This document shows, in pieces, positions 33,703 to 45,639 of a DNA stretch of 64,000 nt (positions are counted from its first letter, which is position 1; the number at the start of each line of letters is the position of its first letter). Location of the stretch: positions 1 to 64,000 of the forward strand of contig JAKJXP020000164.1 of NCBI GenBank assembly GCA_022225965.2. Direction: 5' to 3'. The position numbers were made by a program, and so were the translations under genes. The notes beneath the pieces are model-generated. The model saw only the letters and a program-made list of their open reading frames with translations, did no database searches and was not told the origin of the DNA. Source of the stretch: Diatrype stigma. Lineage: Eukaryota > Ascomycota > Sordariomycetes > Xylariales > Diatrypaceae.

Positions 33703-36700
33703 ATGCCTCGTTCGAGAAAGCGGAAGCGTGGAAATTCCACCCATCCTATATCCGGGGATAACGTGCAAAAGAGGCTGAAGTCCCATACTGGTGGCCATGC
33801 TAGTGGCCATACTGGTGACCATACTGGTGACCGTCAGCCAACCCCCCCGGCAACAGTCCAGCACGCTGTGCTAAGCCAGTTCTATCCTCGTGTGTACAGC
33901 CTGCGTGCCTATGTTCTCGAGAGGTTGCCTCCTACATCGAAAGTCAGGAGGAAGAAGGTTGCTGCCATAGGCAAACCGGATGGGACGCAGAACCCACCGT
34001 TGTCCGACATAGAGAGCTCTGTTGGCAATTTACTGGACCATACTCTTGTTGGTATAGTGGAAGATGCGACATGCAATCCAGCAGACGACCGTTGGGGGCG
34101 TTGGACAGCATTTTCACAAAAAGGCGATCAGTCTTACGTGACTCCGTCTGATGGCATTGCCGACTCGAAGTTCTCACAGTCAGAAGTAGGGCCAACCTCT
34201 GAAATCCTGAGCTAGACACAGAAAAGAACATGTCCTGGACCACTCACGACGATGGCTAACAGAGACGAAACAGATCGTGGATTTTGTTATCTGGCTGCTT
34301 TTCTCTAAGGTCAAGTCTCCCGGCACATGGCCAAAGCATCTGCTTTGTGACGGATTTCGCAGAACCAGAGGGTTTGGGCCGCCAGCACAGAGGCAAAAGG
34401 GGGAGCGCAATATCCCTGGGCTCTTTGCATTTCGGCCGAACCCACACGTAGATATATTGAAAAAGGCGCCATGGCCGCAACTTCTATTACTTCTAGGACA
34501 GTCCGGAGAACGTATTATGATAGATCTCTTGCTTGACTGTGCCATCTTTGGACCCATCCATGCCGGCACAAACAATTATTTCCAGATCAGTGGTACGATG
34601 CTCTCGGATCTATCCATAGTTCTTACTTGGTCTGACTATAAGCTCTAGGGAAGCCGTTGTCGGAAATAGAGATTCCAAGCCTAAACAAAAGGCCACATTC
34701 TATGCCCGAGCCGGTGGCCAAGTCCCCATCAGACATAGTGTTCGTCCGAAGTCGAATGCTATATGCCCGAGCAGCGCTGAATGCCCGAGGGTCAGTGCAC
34801 TTTGGTCTCAGACATATTCGTAGGTGGCTTTTTGTTCTCATCTCTACTACGCCTACTGAATAGTCTTAGATGTACTCAACCGATCACCATATCGTCATCT
34901 CGACGGCGACGTAGGCCCAACTGATGACGAAAACGAAGCTGTCACCCGGAACCGGACTCACACTTTGCGAGTTATGATGTATATGTTTCCGCGCCAATTT
35001 GGTCTACACAACGTTTTCACGTCCAAGGTAGACTTTAAGGAGACTTCTCAACGGTTGAAGGACTACACTCTCCGTGAGGATGAAATCGCCGTGAAGTTTG
35101 GCAAGCCCAACGCCCCTGAATTTCGGGTCCATGTACCAAAAAGACTAAGGGGCAAAGCGACCTTATTAATACAAAAGCTTCAAACCCTACACCAGCGCTG
35201 TTCCTACTCTGAGTTACTGCATTATATATGCCCAGTGAGTTGGTTTGTCCATGGCTGCTGTACAGAACACTAATGTTCCAGGTGCATACGCCGGTGGACC
35301 AGCGAGCTGACGATATGGTCAAGGGAAGCGGTTCCAAGAAACTGTCACGGAAGCCAGGAGATTATCGGACAAGCAAGCTTCCGGACTCTCGTGGAGCACA
35401 TGTGGAATTGTTGCGAAACGATCAACAGCCACTTGCGAACCTTGCCACATCGCCTACCAATGTATCTGCCTTCTGCCAAGCCGTCCTCTCCCGGGTGTTG
35501 CCCAATGAGTTTTTTGGGAGTGGCACTATAGGACGGCGGAACAAAGACCTACTGCTCAAGAGGGTCCATCAATTTATCATGTTACGACGTTTCGAGGGCA
35601 TGTCCCTTCAAGTTGTCATGCAAGAAATGAAGGTCTGATCCCCCACAGCTCGCGAAAAGGAGAAACTGGCTGATGGGTTTCTAGATTACCGACATCGACT
35701 GGCTCGCAGCGCCACGTCTTCTGTCTAACAAAACGTCCCAGACTGATATTCAGAAACGACTGGAACTCTTCCACGAATTCCTATATTTTGTTTTCGACTC
35801 TCTTTTGATCCCACTGATCCGCAGCAACTTCTATGTCACAGAATCGAACACACAAAAATATCAGTTGTTCTTCTTTCGCCACGACGTGTGGCGCTATATT
35901 TCAGAACCTGCAATGAGCACGTTGAAGTTGAAGATGTTCGAAGAGGTCAACCCGGACGATGCTCGTCGTATCCTGGACTCTCGCACGCTTGGGTTCAGCC
36001 AGGTTCGCCTCCTCCCGAAGGAGACGACTATGCGACCCATCATGAATTTACGCAGGCGAACCCTCATGCGAGGTAGCCGGAAGGAACTGGGACCAGCTAT
36101 TAACAAAATATTAGCACCCGCGCAATCTATCTTTCAACTGGAGGTCGTAAGTTGCACATTTTTCTGCCGGGGGCAAGAGGTTCAGCTATGCCGAGACTAA
36201 CAAAATTAGGCTACGAATCCCGACATCCTCGGCTCTGCTATGTTCTCGGTTGGAGATATATATAAGCGCATAAAGCCGTTCAAGGCTAGAACAGCATCGC
36301 CTCCACAGAAGCTCTATTTCGCCAAAGTAGACGTCCAGGCAGCCTTCGATACGATCCCACAAGCAGCCATCGTCAGTCTTCTCGACTCGATACCGCAAGA
36401 ATGCCAGTACCAGCTATCCAAACATCTCGAAGTGACGCCCAACCATTCCGGTCCAATGCACAAGAAGGCTACTTCCCATCAGAAACCCATCAAGAGGTGG
36501 CCATTAGTGGCGGCGGGAAGACGAGGTGCGCCGACGCTTCGTCATTGGCTTGATTCAGGCCGAGCCTCCAACCGGCGCAATACCGTGTTTGTGGACACTT
36601 TCTCGAAGAAAGAGTACGAGACCAGTGAATTGCTGCAGCTCGTCTCATCCCATATCCAACAGAACCTCGTCAAGATCGGCAAGAAGTTCTACCGACAGAA

Positions 36701-37934
36701 AACGGGCATCCCTCAGGGTTCCGTCCTCTCCTCCACGCTCTGCAACTACTTCTATGCCGATCTCGAGTCTCATGTCCTCCCGTTCCTGAAGTCTGAAGAC
36801 TGTTTGCTGCTGCGGCTCATTGACGATTTCCTCCTGGTCACCACTGATGAGCGCAAAGCAGCCCGCTTTGTGGAGACCATGCACCGGGGCGTCCCCGAAT
36901 ACGGTGTCTCCATCAACACTCGAAAGACCCTCGTCAACTTTGATCTGGTCATCGACCAACAGCCTGTTCCCCGAGTTGAGCCGGGCCAGGGCTTTCCGTA
37001 CTGCGGGACGAAGATCAACTGCGAGACCTTGGACATCACCCGAGCGCGAGACCAAGACAAGGCCTCGAGTAAGTCATACTAGCCGCCCCGCCGGCCTATC
37101 AGAGCGGCCAGAAACTGACTGTCTGTTCCCAGGTATATACAACTCGCTCACCGTCGAGTTTTCCCGCACGCCTGGACAGAGCTTCCAGCGCAAAGTTCTT
37201 AGTAAGTCGAAGTCTGCAGGAGGTGGAGGATGTAGCAGAAGATGCTACTACTAACTGGACCTTGGGCTCGGCTAACCGTGAACCCTACTCACTCCAGATG
37301 CGTTCAAGATCCAGAGCCACCTGATGTTCTTCGACACCGCGCTCAACTCGGCAGAGACCATGCTGAAGAACATCCACGATGCTTTCGTCGAGACGGCTAC
37401 CAAGACGTGGGCGTATGCCCGTTGCCTTCCGTGCCCGAAACAGCCTGCGGAGAGTCTAGTTATACGTAAGTAGAACGCGACTGACGTTTCTTACCCTGTT
37501 TCAATTAGTTTGTATTTTTATCTTTGTTCCTTTTGTTTTGTTTTGTTTTGGTTTATTTTTCTTCCTTTATCTATTTACTTCTTGGTCGAGATGATGCTGA
37601 CGAATCGTCGATAAGGGACCATCACAAAGCTCGTCGACGTGGCTTACATGCTCCTCGTGAGCAAAGCCCGCAAGCGCAAGTATCCGGGGTACACTTGCGA
37701 CGTGCGCAGATCGGAAGTGTCCTGGTAAGTAGCCCCTTGAGTTGTCCACTGCCCGTTCTGTTAGTAAGCTGATGTACCGCCAGGCTTGCATATAACGCTT
37801 TCCGCAAGGTGTTGTCGCGGAAGCAATCGCGGTATGGCCAGGTGATTGGCTGGCTAGGGGCTGAGCTCGGGAAGCTGGGTCTCTTGAAGGAGATTCGGCA
37901 TGGACGGGTCAGCCATGTTGATTTTGTGCGATGA
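33703..37934 (+). CDS. TERT: Telomerase reverse transcriptase, eleven exons
   Basis: The catalytic subunit of telomerase, which copies its RNA template onto chromosome ends. Exons: 33703-34185, 34274-34592, 34649-34819, 34870-35234, 35282-35632, 35685-36146, 36210-37068, 37133-37201, 37298-37465, 37616-37724 and 37784-37934. They keep frame throughout and give about 1168 residues. Visible motifs in order: the T motif FPRQFGLHNVFTS near residue 364, the CP motif ending LLHYICP near 446, the QFP region near 507-526, and motifs 1/2 (VRLLPKETTMRPIMNL) near 669. Motif A is FAKVDVQAAFDTIP near 754 (catalytic Asp), B' is TGIPQGSVLSS near 882, C is LLRLIDDFLL near 917 (catalytic Asp pair) and E is FPYCGTKIN near 978. 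Every catalytic residue is intact. Exon 1 is basic, with a nuclear-targeting KRKRG and a 12-bp coding repeat (SGHTGDHTGD). Intron 9 is T-rich with TTTTG units. Confidence 0.95.
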
Positions 37935-38179
37935 CTATGTCTAATGGCGCGCAAAACCTCATGCCTTGCTTGCTTTTCTATGACATATGCTGCCTAAGAA
38001 TATCCTATCGGGATTTTTCCCGTCTAATGTTTATACCTAATATCTAAAGCCCCCATCCGTTCTATACATAGTCTACTACATCTAAGTTGCCCAGATCGTG
38101 AATGATGGTGCCAGATGCCGGTGCTGGTGGTAGCAATGCAAAAGCCAAACGCTCATTCTTTTTGATAGAATAATTCCTT

Positions 38180-40636
38180 CTATACTGCAATCCCGCTCTC
38201 CCACCAGTGCTTCCCCGTATGCCATCGCGGGAGGAAATCCGCGTCGTAGCGCCATACTATGCAATGCTCTAGGTTAGCTATTTCTCGTTTTGGATACATG
38301 GGGCACTTGGGGATATGGAATATCGGGGGTTTTTTTTTTTTTTTCTTTTTTTCTTTCTTTCTTTCCCGGAGATCAACAAAGTTTCGTTGATGAGCGGAAG
38401 GAACATAACAATGAGAGGTTAGATGGATACATAGAAAACAAACACAAAAGGCAAAAGGGGGATCTAGGTTGATATACACTCTCGCAGAGGTATAAAGTAG
38501 AGCGTTAGATGAGAGCAAAACAATACAAAAAGGAATTCTACACGTACCACGCCGATCACCAGCCGGGCCGTATCCCAGCGCGCGGAACAGGGAGACGGGC
38601 ACGGGCTCGTACAGCCAGAGCCCGCAGCGGGCGAAGTCGTCGATGAGCAGCCACCCCGTGGCCCACAGCCAGGCGAGGGCGAAGGCCAGGTTGGCGCATC
38701 GGCGGGCGCGGCGCGAGGGAGGTGATGATAGCGACGACAGCAGCAGTCTCGACAGCCACTGCTGCAGCGCGCTGCCGGCGCCCGCGAGCGCGAAGAACAG
38801 CGGCGGCTGCCACCACTTCGTCTCGGGCGCCACCGTCGAGTAGCTGCCCGCCGCGTGGATGAGGCCCGACTGGAGGAAGGCGAACGCCGTGGCTAGGAGG
38901 CGGTCCGTCGTGGTCGGGTCGCTTCCTTTCCCCTCCTCCTTCCCTTTCCCTCCCGCTTTCTCTCCCCTTTGGCGACGGCGCGCGAGAAGCCACCGGCCCG
39001 GCGCCTCGAAGCCAAAGCGGAACGTCTGGTGCCACCAGGCGCCCCAGAAGCCGGCGAGGCCGCGGTCCAGGACCTGGTCGAAGGAGCCGAAGGCGGTAGG
39101 CAGGTGCCAGGGGTGGGCGCGGAAGCCGAGCACACCGCCTCTGCCGCTGCCGCTGCCGCTGCCGAGGAAGCACAGGCACAGGGCCCCGAAGCCGAAAGCG
39201 AGCTGCAGCGCGGCGAGGATGCCGACGAAGGACAGCGCGGTGCGGCGGAGCGAGAGGAGTAGGGGGTGCGCCAGCAGGGGCAGGGCCTGGGGCTGGGAAA
39301 GGGGCGGGGAAAGGGGCCAGTCCCGGCTCTTCTCGGGTCCCACGATGAAGTATGGGTCCCGCATCATGAGTACCGCGCAAAGGTCCAGGACGATGTAGCT
39401 CGGCACTATGTCGAAGAAGAAGCGCTCGAAGAAGAAGACCCGGCGGGAGAGGGTCCGCGTGTAACCCTCCCTGGAGCGGTTGGGGAGGGACTCCAGGGGT
39501 AGCTGCACGCCCTCAGCTGTGAGCGGAGGTGGGTGGTACGGCGGAAGACAGCGTATCGCCCAATTCCAACCTGGTCGTTGTCGTCGTCGCCGCCGTGAGT
39601 TAGTTACGTACGTAGCCTTTGACAACCAGGACTGCCAGACGAGACGGGACAACACTCACCTGTCATTCGAAACGTGCTGACAATGTCGAATGCCCAGTCC
39701 AAGCGAGCTAGAAAGGGGCCATCTTCCGGGTAACTCTGCCAGTAGTATTCGAATTCTTGTTCTGTATAGGTATCTGCGGCAAATGCTGGTACTTCTCCCG
39801 GTTGCATCTCAACGCTCGTGTCACTAGTGTTGCTGAGCTGCTTAGATGCTAGGTTTCCTTCCCTAAGACCAGATAATACTCCATTGACCTTCTGTTCGCG
39901 TCTCTGGGCACTTGTATGGCCATTTTGCTGCCCATCATGAGCAGTAATTCGGCCCCGTTGTGCGAAAGAACCGCGGCTCGTACGCGAGTGTGTCTCCAAG
40001 CCTGCATCGCTGTCACCCTGAGGTTCATCCCGACGCGTGATTTCGCGGGAGTTGAAAGCCCCATTCCTATAAGGGGTTCCGTTGCCCCTTTGCTTTCTCC
40101 TCATATCGACCCGCTTGGCGTCCCACTGAGGTTTCGTCCATACGAGGAGCGTAAAGTTCCAAATGGTACCCCAGGCGGCTATCAGACCTGCACTAGTTCT
40201 ATGTTAACATTCGTGCCGGACATATACCCTGACGATGTAGTGCCTCATCTCAAAACATACTGTACATATAAGTCAGCTTATGCTATTTAACGAAAGGGGA
40301 AATCCTTGGGCCCCTATATGCGTAGTACACTCTCATACATACCCCATAAGCAGACGCGAAATTAAGACTTGACACTTCCGTAGCCATTTTAAAATGGAAG
40401 GCAATTACAAAAGCGAGAAGCATCCATCTTGCTTTATAAAGCCAGGGTCGGTTCTTGTGTGGAATCGCCAGATACAGAGTTGGTAGCACCCATACGCAAA
40501 GCAGGTAGAACGGCACCACAAAGGGCTTCGCGGTACCAGCCTCGACATCGGCCCGAAATTTCGCACGATATAGCTGCCGGTACGCCGTGGCTATATCACC
40601 GTCCTGGTTTATGTCCTGGGTTATGGTACTTGCCAT
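38180..40636 (-). CDS. MBOAT / wax-synthase-domain membrane O-acyltransferase, exon 1 junction out of frame
   Basis: A multi-pass ER-type acyltransferase of the fungal wax synthase/Tri7-like family. Such enzymes acylate small alcohols or metabolites; the substrate here is unknown. Exons are 40636-40343, 40187-39660, 39570-38548 and 38268-38180, about 643 residues. Family features: GWNWAIRCLP after the second junction, WHLPTAFGSFDQVLDRGLAG followed by FWGAWWHQTFRF with the active-site-type His, then hydrophobic helices, and a WRYDADFLPRWHTGKHWWES C-terminus. Junctions 2 and 3 are clean. At junction 1 the only good donor (GGG then GTATGT) leaves phase 0, while the conserved continuation (G)LIAAWGTIWNFTLLVW needs phase 1. 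A GGGG run sits exactly there, so either two bases are in excess (assembly or mutation) or splicing is unusual. The last intron holds a T run and CTTT units. Confidence 0.85.
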
Positions 40637-41535
40637 CCTGCTTGGTTGGGGGTGCGGGCGAGGGAAGTCTTGCGCAGCGTGACATGAGGCGAAAGCTAGA
40701 TGCAATGCAGTCTTACGATACGTAGACACGAAAATACGAAGAACAAAGCCACGAACGAACTGGAAAGGCAGGTGACATGCGGCGGAGAGAATAATCCAGA
40801 GGTCCTGGGGGCCTATCTTCACCAAATCGTATTGTTACGAGACAAAACATATAATTCAGCCATCCTGATCCCTCTTACAAGTCATGAGATGAGATGTGGC
40901 AGATGGGTGGCGGCACATGCCATCACTCCCGACCAATATTATGTATTAGTGACAAGGAACCACAGATTTCCCGCCTGTAGCCATTGGCAGTAGTGCTTCA
41001 AAATGCTTCATCGCGCTAAATAGGAGTTAGGGATAATGACTGGCCTCAGATGTTGATGCTGGCAAGTGCAGGTGGTCCTACGTGTACGCCAAAGCGAAAC
41101 AAGACTCTGATACATCGTGGGTGACGTCAACCAAGCAGATAGAAGCTGTCGTTACGAAGTACATATACCTATACATACATACATACATACACGCGGTAGG
41201 GCCTTCAGGGCACGCCAACCCGCCGAACTATAGATTTACGTACAGAAGGGACTCTAGGGGAGTCGCGTTACGTACTGTGGTGTATCTGCAGCAACTGCAT
41301 CCATTAATCGAAGAGAAGGTCCCGATAACAAGGATGCGCCTTATCTTTCTTGACCGCCTGCTGCTTCTAGGCAATCGGAGCGGGCAGAATCTAGGCCCCG
41401 AAAAAAAGTTCCGTAGTGGGCTACAGTGATGGAACCCCCAGTATAGCGTTCGACCAGATCCATCGACCAGAGTATCCTATACACCGTCCTATATTTTATC
41501 CTATCCTACGAGAATATAAGAAACCTCGTTCCGAA
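40637..41535. other. Divergent promoter region between the MBOAT gene and POL5
   Basis: The two genes start about 900 bp apart and point away from each other, so this is a shared upstream region. A CATA microsatellite lies near 41172-41190. No additional gene is seen. Confidence 0.5.
41122..41129. promoter_or_regulatory. CRE-type palindrome TGACGTCA
   Basis: A perfect 8-bp site recognised by bZIP factors of the CREB/ATF type lies in the divergent MBOAT-POL5 spacer, about 400 bp from POL5. Single 8-mers can occur by chance. Confidence 0.35.
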
Positions 41536-44500
41536 ATGGGTAAAAGTAACAAGCGGAAACGGGAGGCCAAGGCTAGCGGTGCCAATGGCAGCCAACCCTC
41601 TCAGAAACGAACAAAAACCGCCCAACCCGACAAAATCCAGTTCGAAGGTGACCTGAATGCGCCCACCAGTCAGCACCAGCTAGACAAATCCCCCTTTCCG
41701 GAGAAGCCCAGCCCCGAAGACCGTAAGCGCGAAGCTGCCACCTACGAGCTACTCGGAAGCGCCGACCTCTCGGAACGTCTTGCCGCTGCCGACGCCCTCA
41801 TAACGGGCCTGCTTGGTGGCGAGGACTCCGAAGCCTCTCCGGAACCTGTCCTGGAGCGCCACCTCGAGAAGCGCTTGTTCCGCGGTCTCGCCAGTTCGCG
41901 CAACGCTTCACGTGTGGGGTTCAGTCTCGTCTTGACTGTCCTCCTCGGGGAGCTGTTCGGACCTAAGAACCTCGCAGGATCGAAATATCCTGGCTTGACG
42001 TTCGACAAAGTGTTGGCGATTCTAGTGGAGAAGACGCAGGCTAGTGGCAGTGCTCCGGGACAAGAAGAAAGGGACGCGTATTTCGGCCAGCTGTTCGGTT
42101 TGCAATGCTTTGTGGAAGCGAAGATCCTGTTCGACGACACTTCCAGATGGGCCCAAGTCCTGGACCTCCTGCTCAAGCTTGCGGATAAGAAGGTCTGGTT
42201 GCGCTCCCAATGCGGATGGGTCATTGTGGAATCCTTGCCGCAAATGGGCCAAGAGAAGGCCGAAGAAACCCTTAAGAAACTTGCCGACATTGGTCTTGGC
42301 AAGACGGCCGAAGGTGTCGGGATCTGGCTGAAGGCCCGCAACTGTTATCCTCGTATGAAGCTGCCCCCGAAACCGTGGAAAGACCCGTTAGCTGCTGGCA
42401 GTCTATCGGAACTGGCGCGGGTTCTGAAAGAGAATGTGAGACAAGATACAGGAGAGGATGCGACCGTAAGCAAGATCAAACAAGGCAATTGGACAGCGCA
42501 ATTGCATTTTGTATGGGACCTGATCCTAGAGTCTTTCACCCACTCAGGGGAATCCGGAAAGTCCCACGACAAGGGCCACTTCAAGCTCTTCTGGAATACC
42601 GTCGTCGATGATGGTCTCTTCTCTAAGCACGCTTCTGATGGTCAGAAATTTCGTGGTTTCATGATTTTTCGGACGTTTTTGGATGGCTTGCGATCGGGGC
42701 ATGAATCCCTGGTCAAAGACCTCTTCACTCGGAACCTTATGACCTGCTTGATGAACCAAGCCGCGAAAGAAGATAGATATCTGCATTTGGCTGCTGTGAA
42801 GACCTTGAAGTCTGTTGAACAGTGTGTGGAAAACTCGCCAGGCTTGCTGGTTCCCATTTTGAAGGAGCTATTCGGCAAATTTGGCACCTATGGCTTTGAC
42901 CAGCGGACGAACTCGAAGACGGTCGAAAAGCTGCTACAATGGACCACCCCAACGAATGTCGAGACTGTGCTTCAGCTCATTCGTGAACCGGTAGTGGTCA
43001 TGGATAAGAGCGAGGAGGGAGAAGTCGATAACCTACGGCAAATATACGCGCATTACCTATTCAAGTTGACCACCCAGGCAAAACCCGATTCGGAGTCTAT
43101 AGGGGACAAGGTCAGCGTTATAGAACTTGGTATAGCAGAGCTAGCCTCTTGCGCCTATTCCAAGCAAGCACAGTTCAAGCCAGCTCTCTCCGAAAAGACT
43201 CGCGAAGTTTTTCGCAGCCGTCTCTCCTCTGCATTTGCACGGCTCACCAAAAGACGTGAAGATTTCGCTAAGCTTTGTGACGCCATTTTATCCATCGATA
43301 CGAGCGCTGTCACGATGAGCGATGAAGTCAGTGCAGAGTGTAGCCAGGCGATAAAGGCCATGCGTAAACTTCTCAAGGCTAGCAAGAAATCCAACAAGAA
43401 GGACGCAGACACATCTATCGGTCTGGCCTTGCTATATGCCATCACGATATTGCAATTATACGATGGGGCCGCCGATGCTATTAGCATTCTGCATGATCTA
43501 CAAAGTTGCTCAGAGAAGGTACAGACAAGCGACGCAGGGACATCCGAGCTGCTCGTCGAGATTCTGCTCTCCCTCGTCTCACGACCGTCTGCCATGATGC
43601 GGCAGGTCAGTCAACAAGTCTTTGAGGCCTTCACCGCGCAGATGTCTCCTGAAGCCCTTCAGCTTCTTGCGGATCCCTTGTTGGCAGAAGAAAACACCAA
43701 GGGATATCAAGCGCTCTTCGAGAACCTGGAAGATGAAGAGATGATCGATGCCGACGGGTCCGATCAGAGTGACGATGACGGTGATGACGTAGAGGAAGAT
43801 GATATATCGGAAATTGGCTCGGATGTCGAGTTTGTGACCTTGAACGGAGAGGGGGCAGAGGAGGACGAAGGTGGCGACGAGGAGAATGACGACGAAGATG
43901 ACGAGCAGGCAGAGGCCGATGCCCAGGAGCTTGCGGAATTGGACGATGCTCTTGCCAAGGTTTTGAAGAGTCATCGGTTAGACAAGGATGAAGATGCCCA
44001 ATCTTCCGACAATGATTCGGACATGACCGACTCCGAGATGATGGCTCTCGATGAGAAGCTAGGCGAGGTCTTCCGACAGAGAGCCAAGAAGGTGACCAAA
44101 AAGTCCGAAAAGAAAGATCAGAAGGAGACTGTTCTCAACTTCAAGCGCAGAGCACTCGACCTGCTCGACATCTACGTTAAGCATGAGGCAGCGAATCCCG
44201 TCGCTTTCAGCATCATCCTTCCGCTGCTGCAGCTGGTCCGGACGACCGGGGACAAGCCACTTGCGAACAAGGCGACCAACACCATCCTGGACTTCACCAA
44301 AGCGCTCAAGAAGGCACGGAATGATAGCAACAGCGGCACGAGCGAGGATCAGGCGCCGGATTCTTCCAATGGCGGCAGCGGCAGCGATGAGCAGCTTAAG
44401 CTCTTGCGCGACATCCACCATGAAGCGGCCCAGGAGGCGTCACATGCCTTCGCCCGTGCTGCCTCAGCTGCTAGCCTGCTTATCGCTTCGAGTCTTTTTT

Positions 44501-44667
44501 CTGCGGATAAGGAGAATATCCGGCGCATCGCCGCCGTCTACGCCGATACGCAAGCCGATTGGATTATGGGCAGGATCCGGGTCCAGCCTGTGATCTTCTC
44601 AGATTGGACAAACTGGTGCCAATCCCAGGCCCAGGCTGCTAGTTCTGTACACCAGCAGCAGAAGTAG
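41536..44667 (+). CDS. POL5: DNA polymerase V-like nucleolar protein Pol5 (MYBBP1A family)
   Basis: Despite its name, the yeast member is an essential nucleolar factor for rRNA synthesis and ribosome assembly. It is related to animal MYBBP1A and built from helical HEAT-like repeats. The gene is intronless here and gives 1043 residues, typical for the family. I use the ATG at 41536 (MGKSNKRKREAK), because it starts with the expected short basic tail, rather than the in-frame ATG 40 codons upstream. The N-terminal family region ATYELLGSADLSERLAAADA, LEKRLFRGLASSRNASRVGF and LTVLLGELF is clear. A long acidic tract of Asp/Glu lies at about residues 732-820, as in orthologues. A basic KKVTKKSEKKDQKE segment and a helical C-terminus follow. 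Confidence 0.93.
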   Translation: MGKSNKRKREAKASGANGSQPSQKRTKTAQPDKIQFEGDLNAPTSQHQLDKSPFPEKPSPEDRKREAATYELLGSADLSERLAAADALITGLLGGEDSEASPEPVLERHLEKRLFRGLASSRNASRVGFSLVLTVLLGELFGPKNLAGSKYPGLTFDKVLAILVEKTQASGSAPGQEERDAYFGQLFGLQCFVEAKILFDDTSRWAQVLDLLLKLADKKVWLRSQCGWVIVESLPQMGQEKAEETLKKLADIGLGKTAEGVGIWLKARNCYPRMKLPPKPWKDPLAAGSLSELARVLKENVRQDTGEDATVSKIKQGNWTAQLHFVWDLILESFTHSGESGKSHDKGHFKLFWNTVVDDGLFSKHASDGQKFRGFMIFRTFLDGLRSGHESLVKDLFTRNLMTCLMNQAAKEDRYLHLAAVKTLKSVEQCVENSPGLLVPILKELFGKFGTYGFDQRTNSKTVEKLLQWTTPTNVETVLQLIREPVVVMDKSEEGEVDNLRQIYAHYLFKLTTQAKPDSESIGDKVSVIELGIAELASCAYSKQAQFKPALSEKTREVFRSRLSSAFARLTKRREDFAKLCDAILSIDTSAVTMSDEVSAECSQAIKAMRKLLKASKKSNKKDADTSIGLALLYAITILQLYDGAADAISILHDLQSCSEKVQTSDAGTSELLVEILLSLVSRPSAMMRQVSQQVFEAFTAQMSPEALQLLADPLLAEENTKGYQALFENLEDEEMIDADGSDQSDDDGDDVEEDDISEIGSDVEFVTLNGEGAEEDEGGDEENDDEDDEQAEADAQELAELDDALAKVLKSHRLDKDEDAQSSDNDSDMTDSEMMALDEKLGEVFRQRAKKVTKKSEKKDQKETVLNFKRRALDLLDIYVKHEAANPVAFSIILPLLQLVRTTGDKPLANKATNTILDFTKALKKARNDSNSGTSEDQAPDSSNGGSGSDEQLKLLRDIHHEAAQEASHAFARAASAASLLIASSLFSADKENIRRIAAVYADTQADWIMGRIRVQPVIFSDWTNWCQSQAQAASSVHQQQK

Positions 44668-45247
44668 ACGCGGCTCAGGTGGTACCGACCATAGTTGATA
44701 TATTCAGGGGCCACCTAGAGCAGGCGGAGCAGTGTACATACTTTATATTGATGGATAGAAAGATACCCTTGCACATAATATCGGCCTCGAAACCCAATGG
44801 GGTTTTAGTTCAGTTTGTGTAGGATTTATTCCGCCTGTTCAGTCCGTGTCATCTAGTATATCGTGAGACTTCGCAACAACTGAGAGCCATAGAACCATCG
44901 TACATTAAGATGTCGGATCAGGCTATAATCAACAGGGCGCCAATAAACTTATGTAAGTAGGCACTATGTAAAGGGATTATTGCGGAGCCGAGTTCAATAT
45001 CCGAACTGCTCGGTCATAATCCAATGCTCCATTTATAGTGTCTCAGAACTTACGTCGTCTTGCCTCCCGTCTCTATCCAATATTGTATATTGTTCAGCCG
45101 TTGTGCTACACTTCCGGGTGTTTTGTTTCCCCTGCTTTGACGGGCGGGCGAGCCTTTCCTCTATAACCATACCCCTTGGGAGACTGTATCATTCCCATTA
45201 TTAGCAAGCCAATCCATTTCTGTTGTAACGTACTGAATCCAAGAAGA
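44668..45247. other. Short spacer, nothing seen
   Basis: This is the 3' flank of POL5 and the 5' flank of the acetyltransferase. No gene or structured repeat is evident. Confidence 0.5.
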
Positions 45248-45599
45248 ATGGCAAACACCACGTTCCGCATCCGGCCACGCAGGGACTCAGACCTGGCCGA
45301 GTGCTACGCCGTTCTGCGCGCCGTACACGCCGTCAGCGGGTACCCCGTGGACGGGGTCGGGGACCCGGCCTCGTTCCTACGCACTGACGACCGGGCGTGG
45401 GTCGCTGTTCGAGTCCGTGACGGTGAGGGGGACGGTGGCGGCGGCGGTGACGATTCCAACTCCCACTCCGGCAACAACGGTACCATCGTAGGCCACGCAG
45501 TGCTGACCAAAGCTAGCGAGCACGACGGCGCCGCCGCGTTGTGGTGGAAGCAGCAGCAGCAGCAGAACCAGCCCAAAGACGACGACGGCGACCAGAGCA

Positions 45600-45639
<40 letters not shown>

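Noticed and set aside
38556..39380. 274-codon frame in another phase of the MBOAT exon
   Set aside because: Its Arg/Pro/Ala-rich product is typical of an out-of-frame GC-rich membrane-protein gene.
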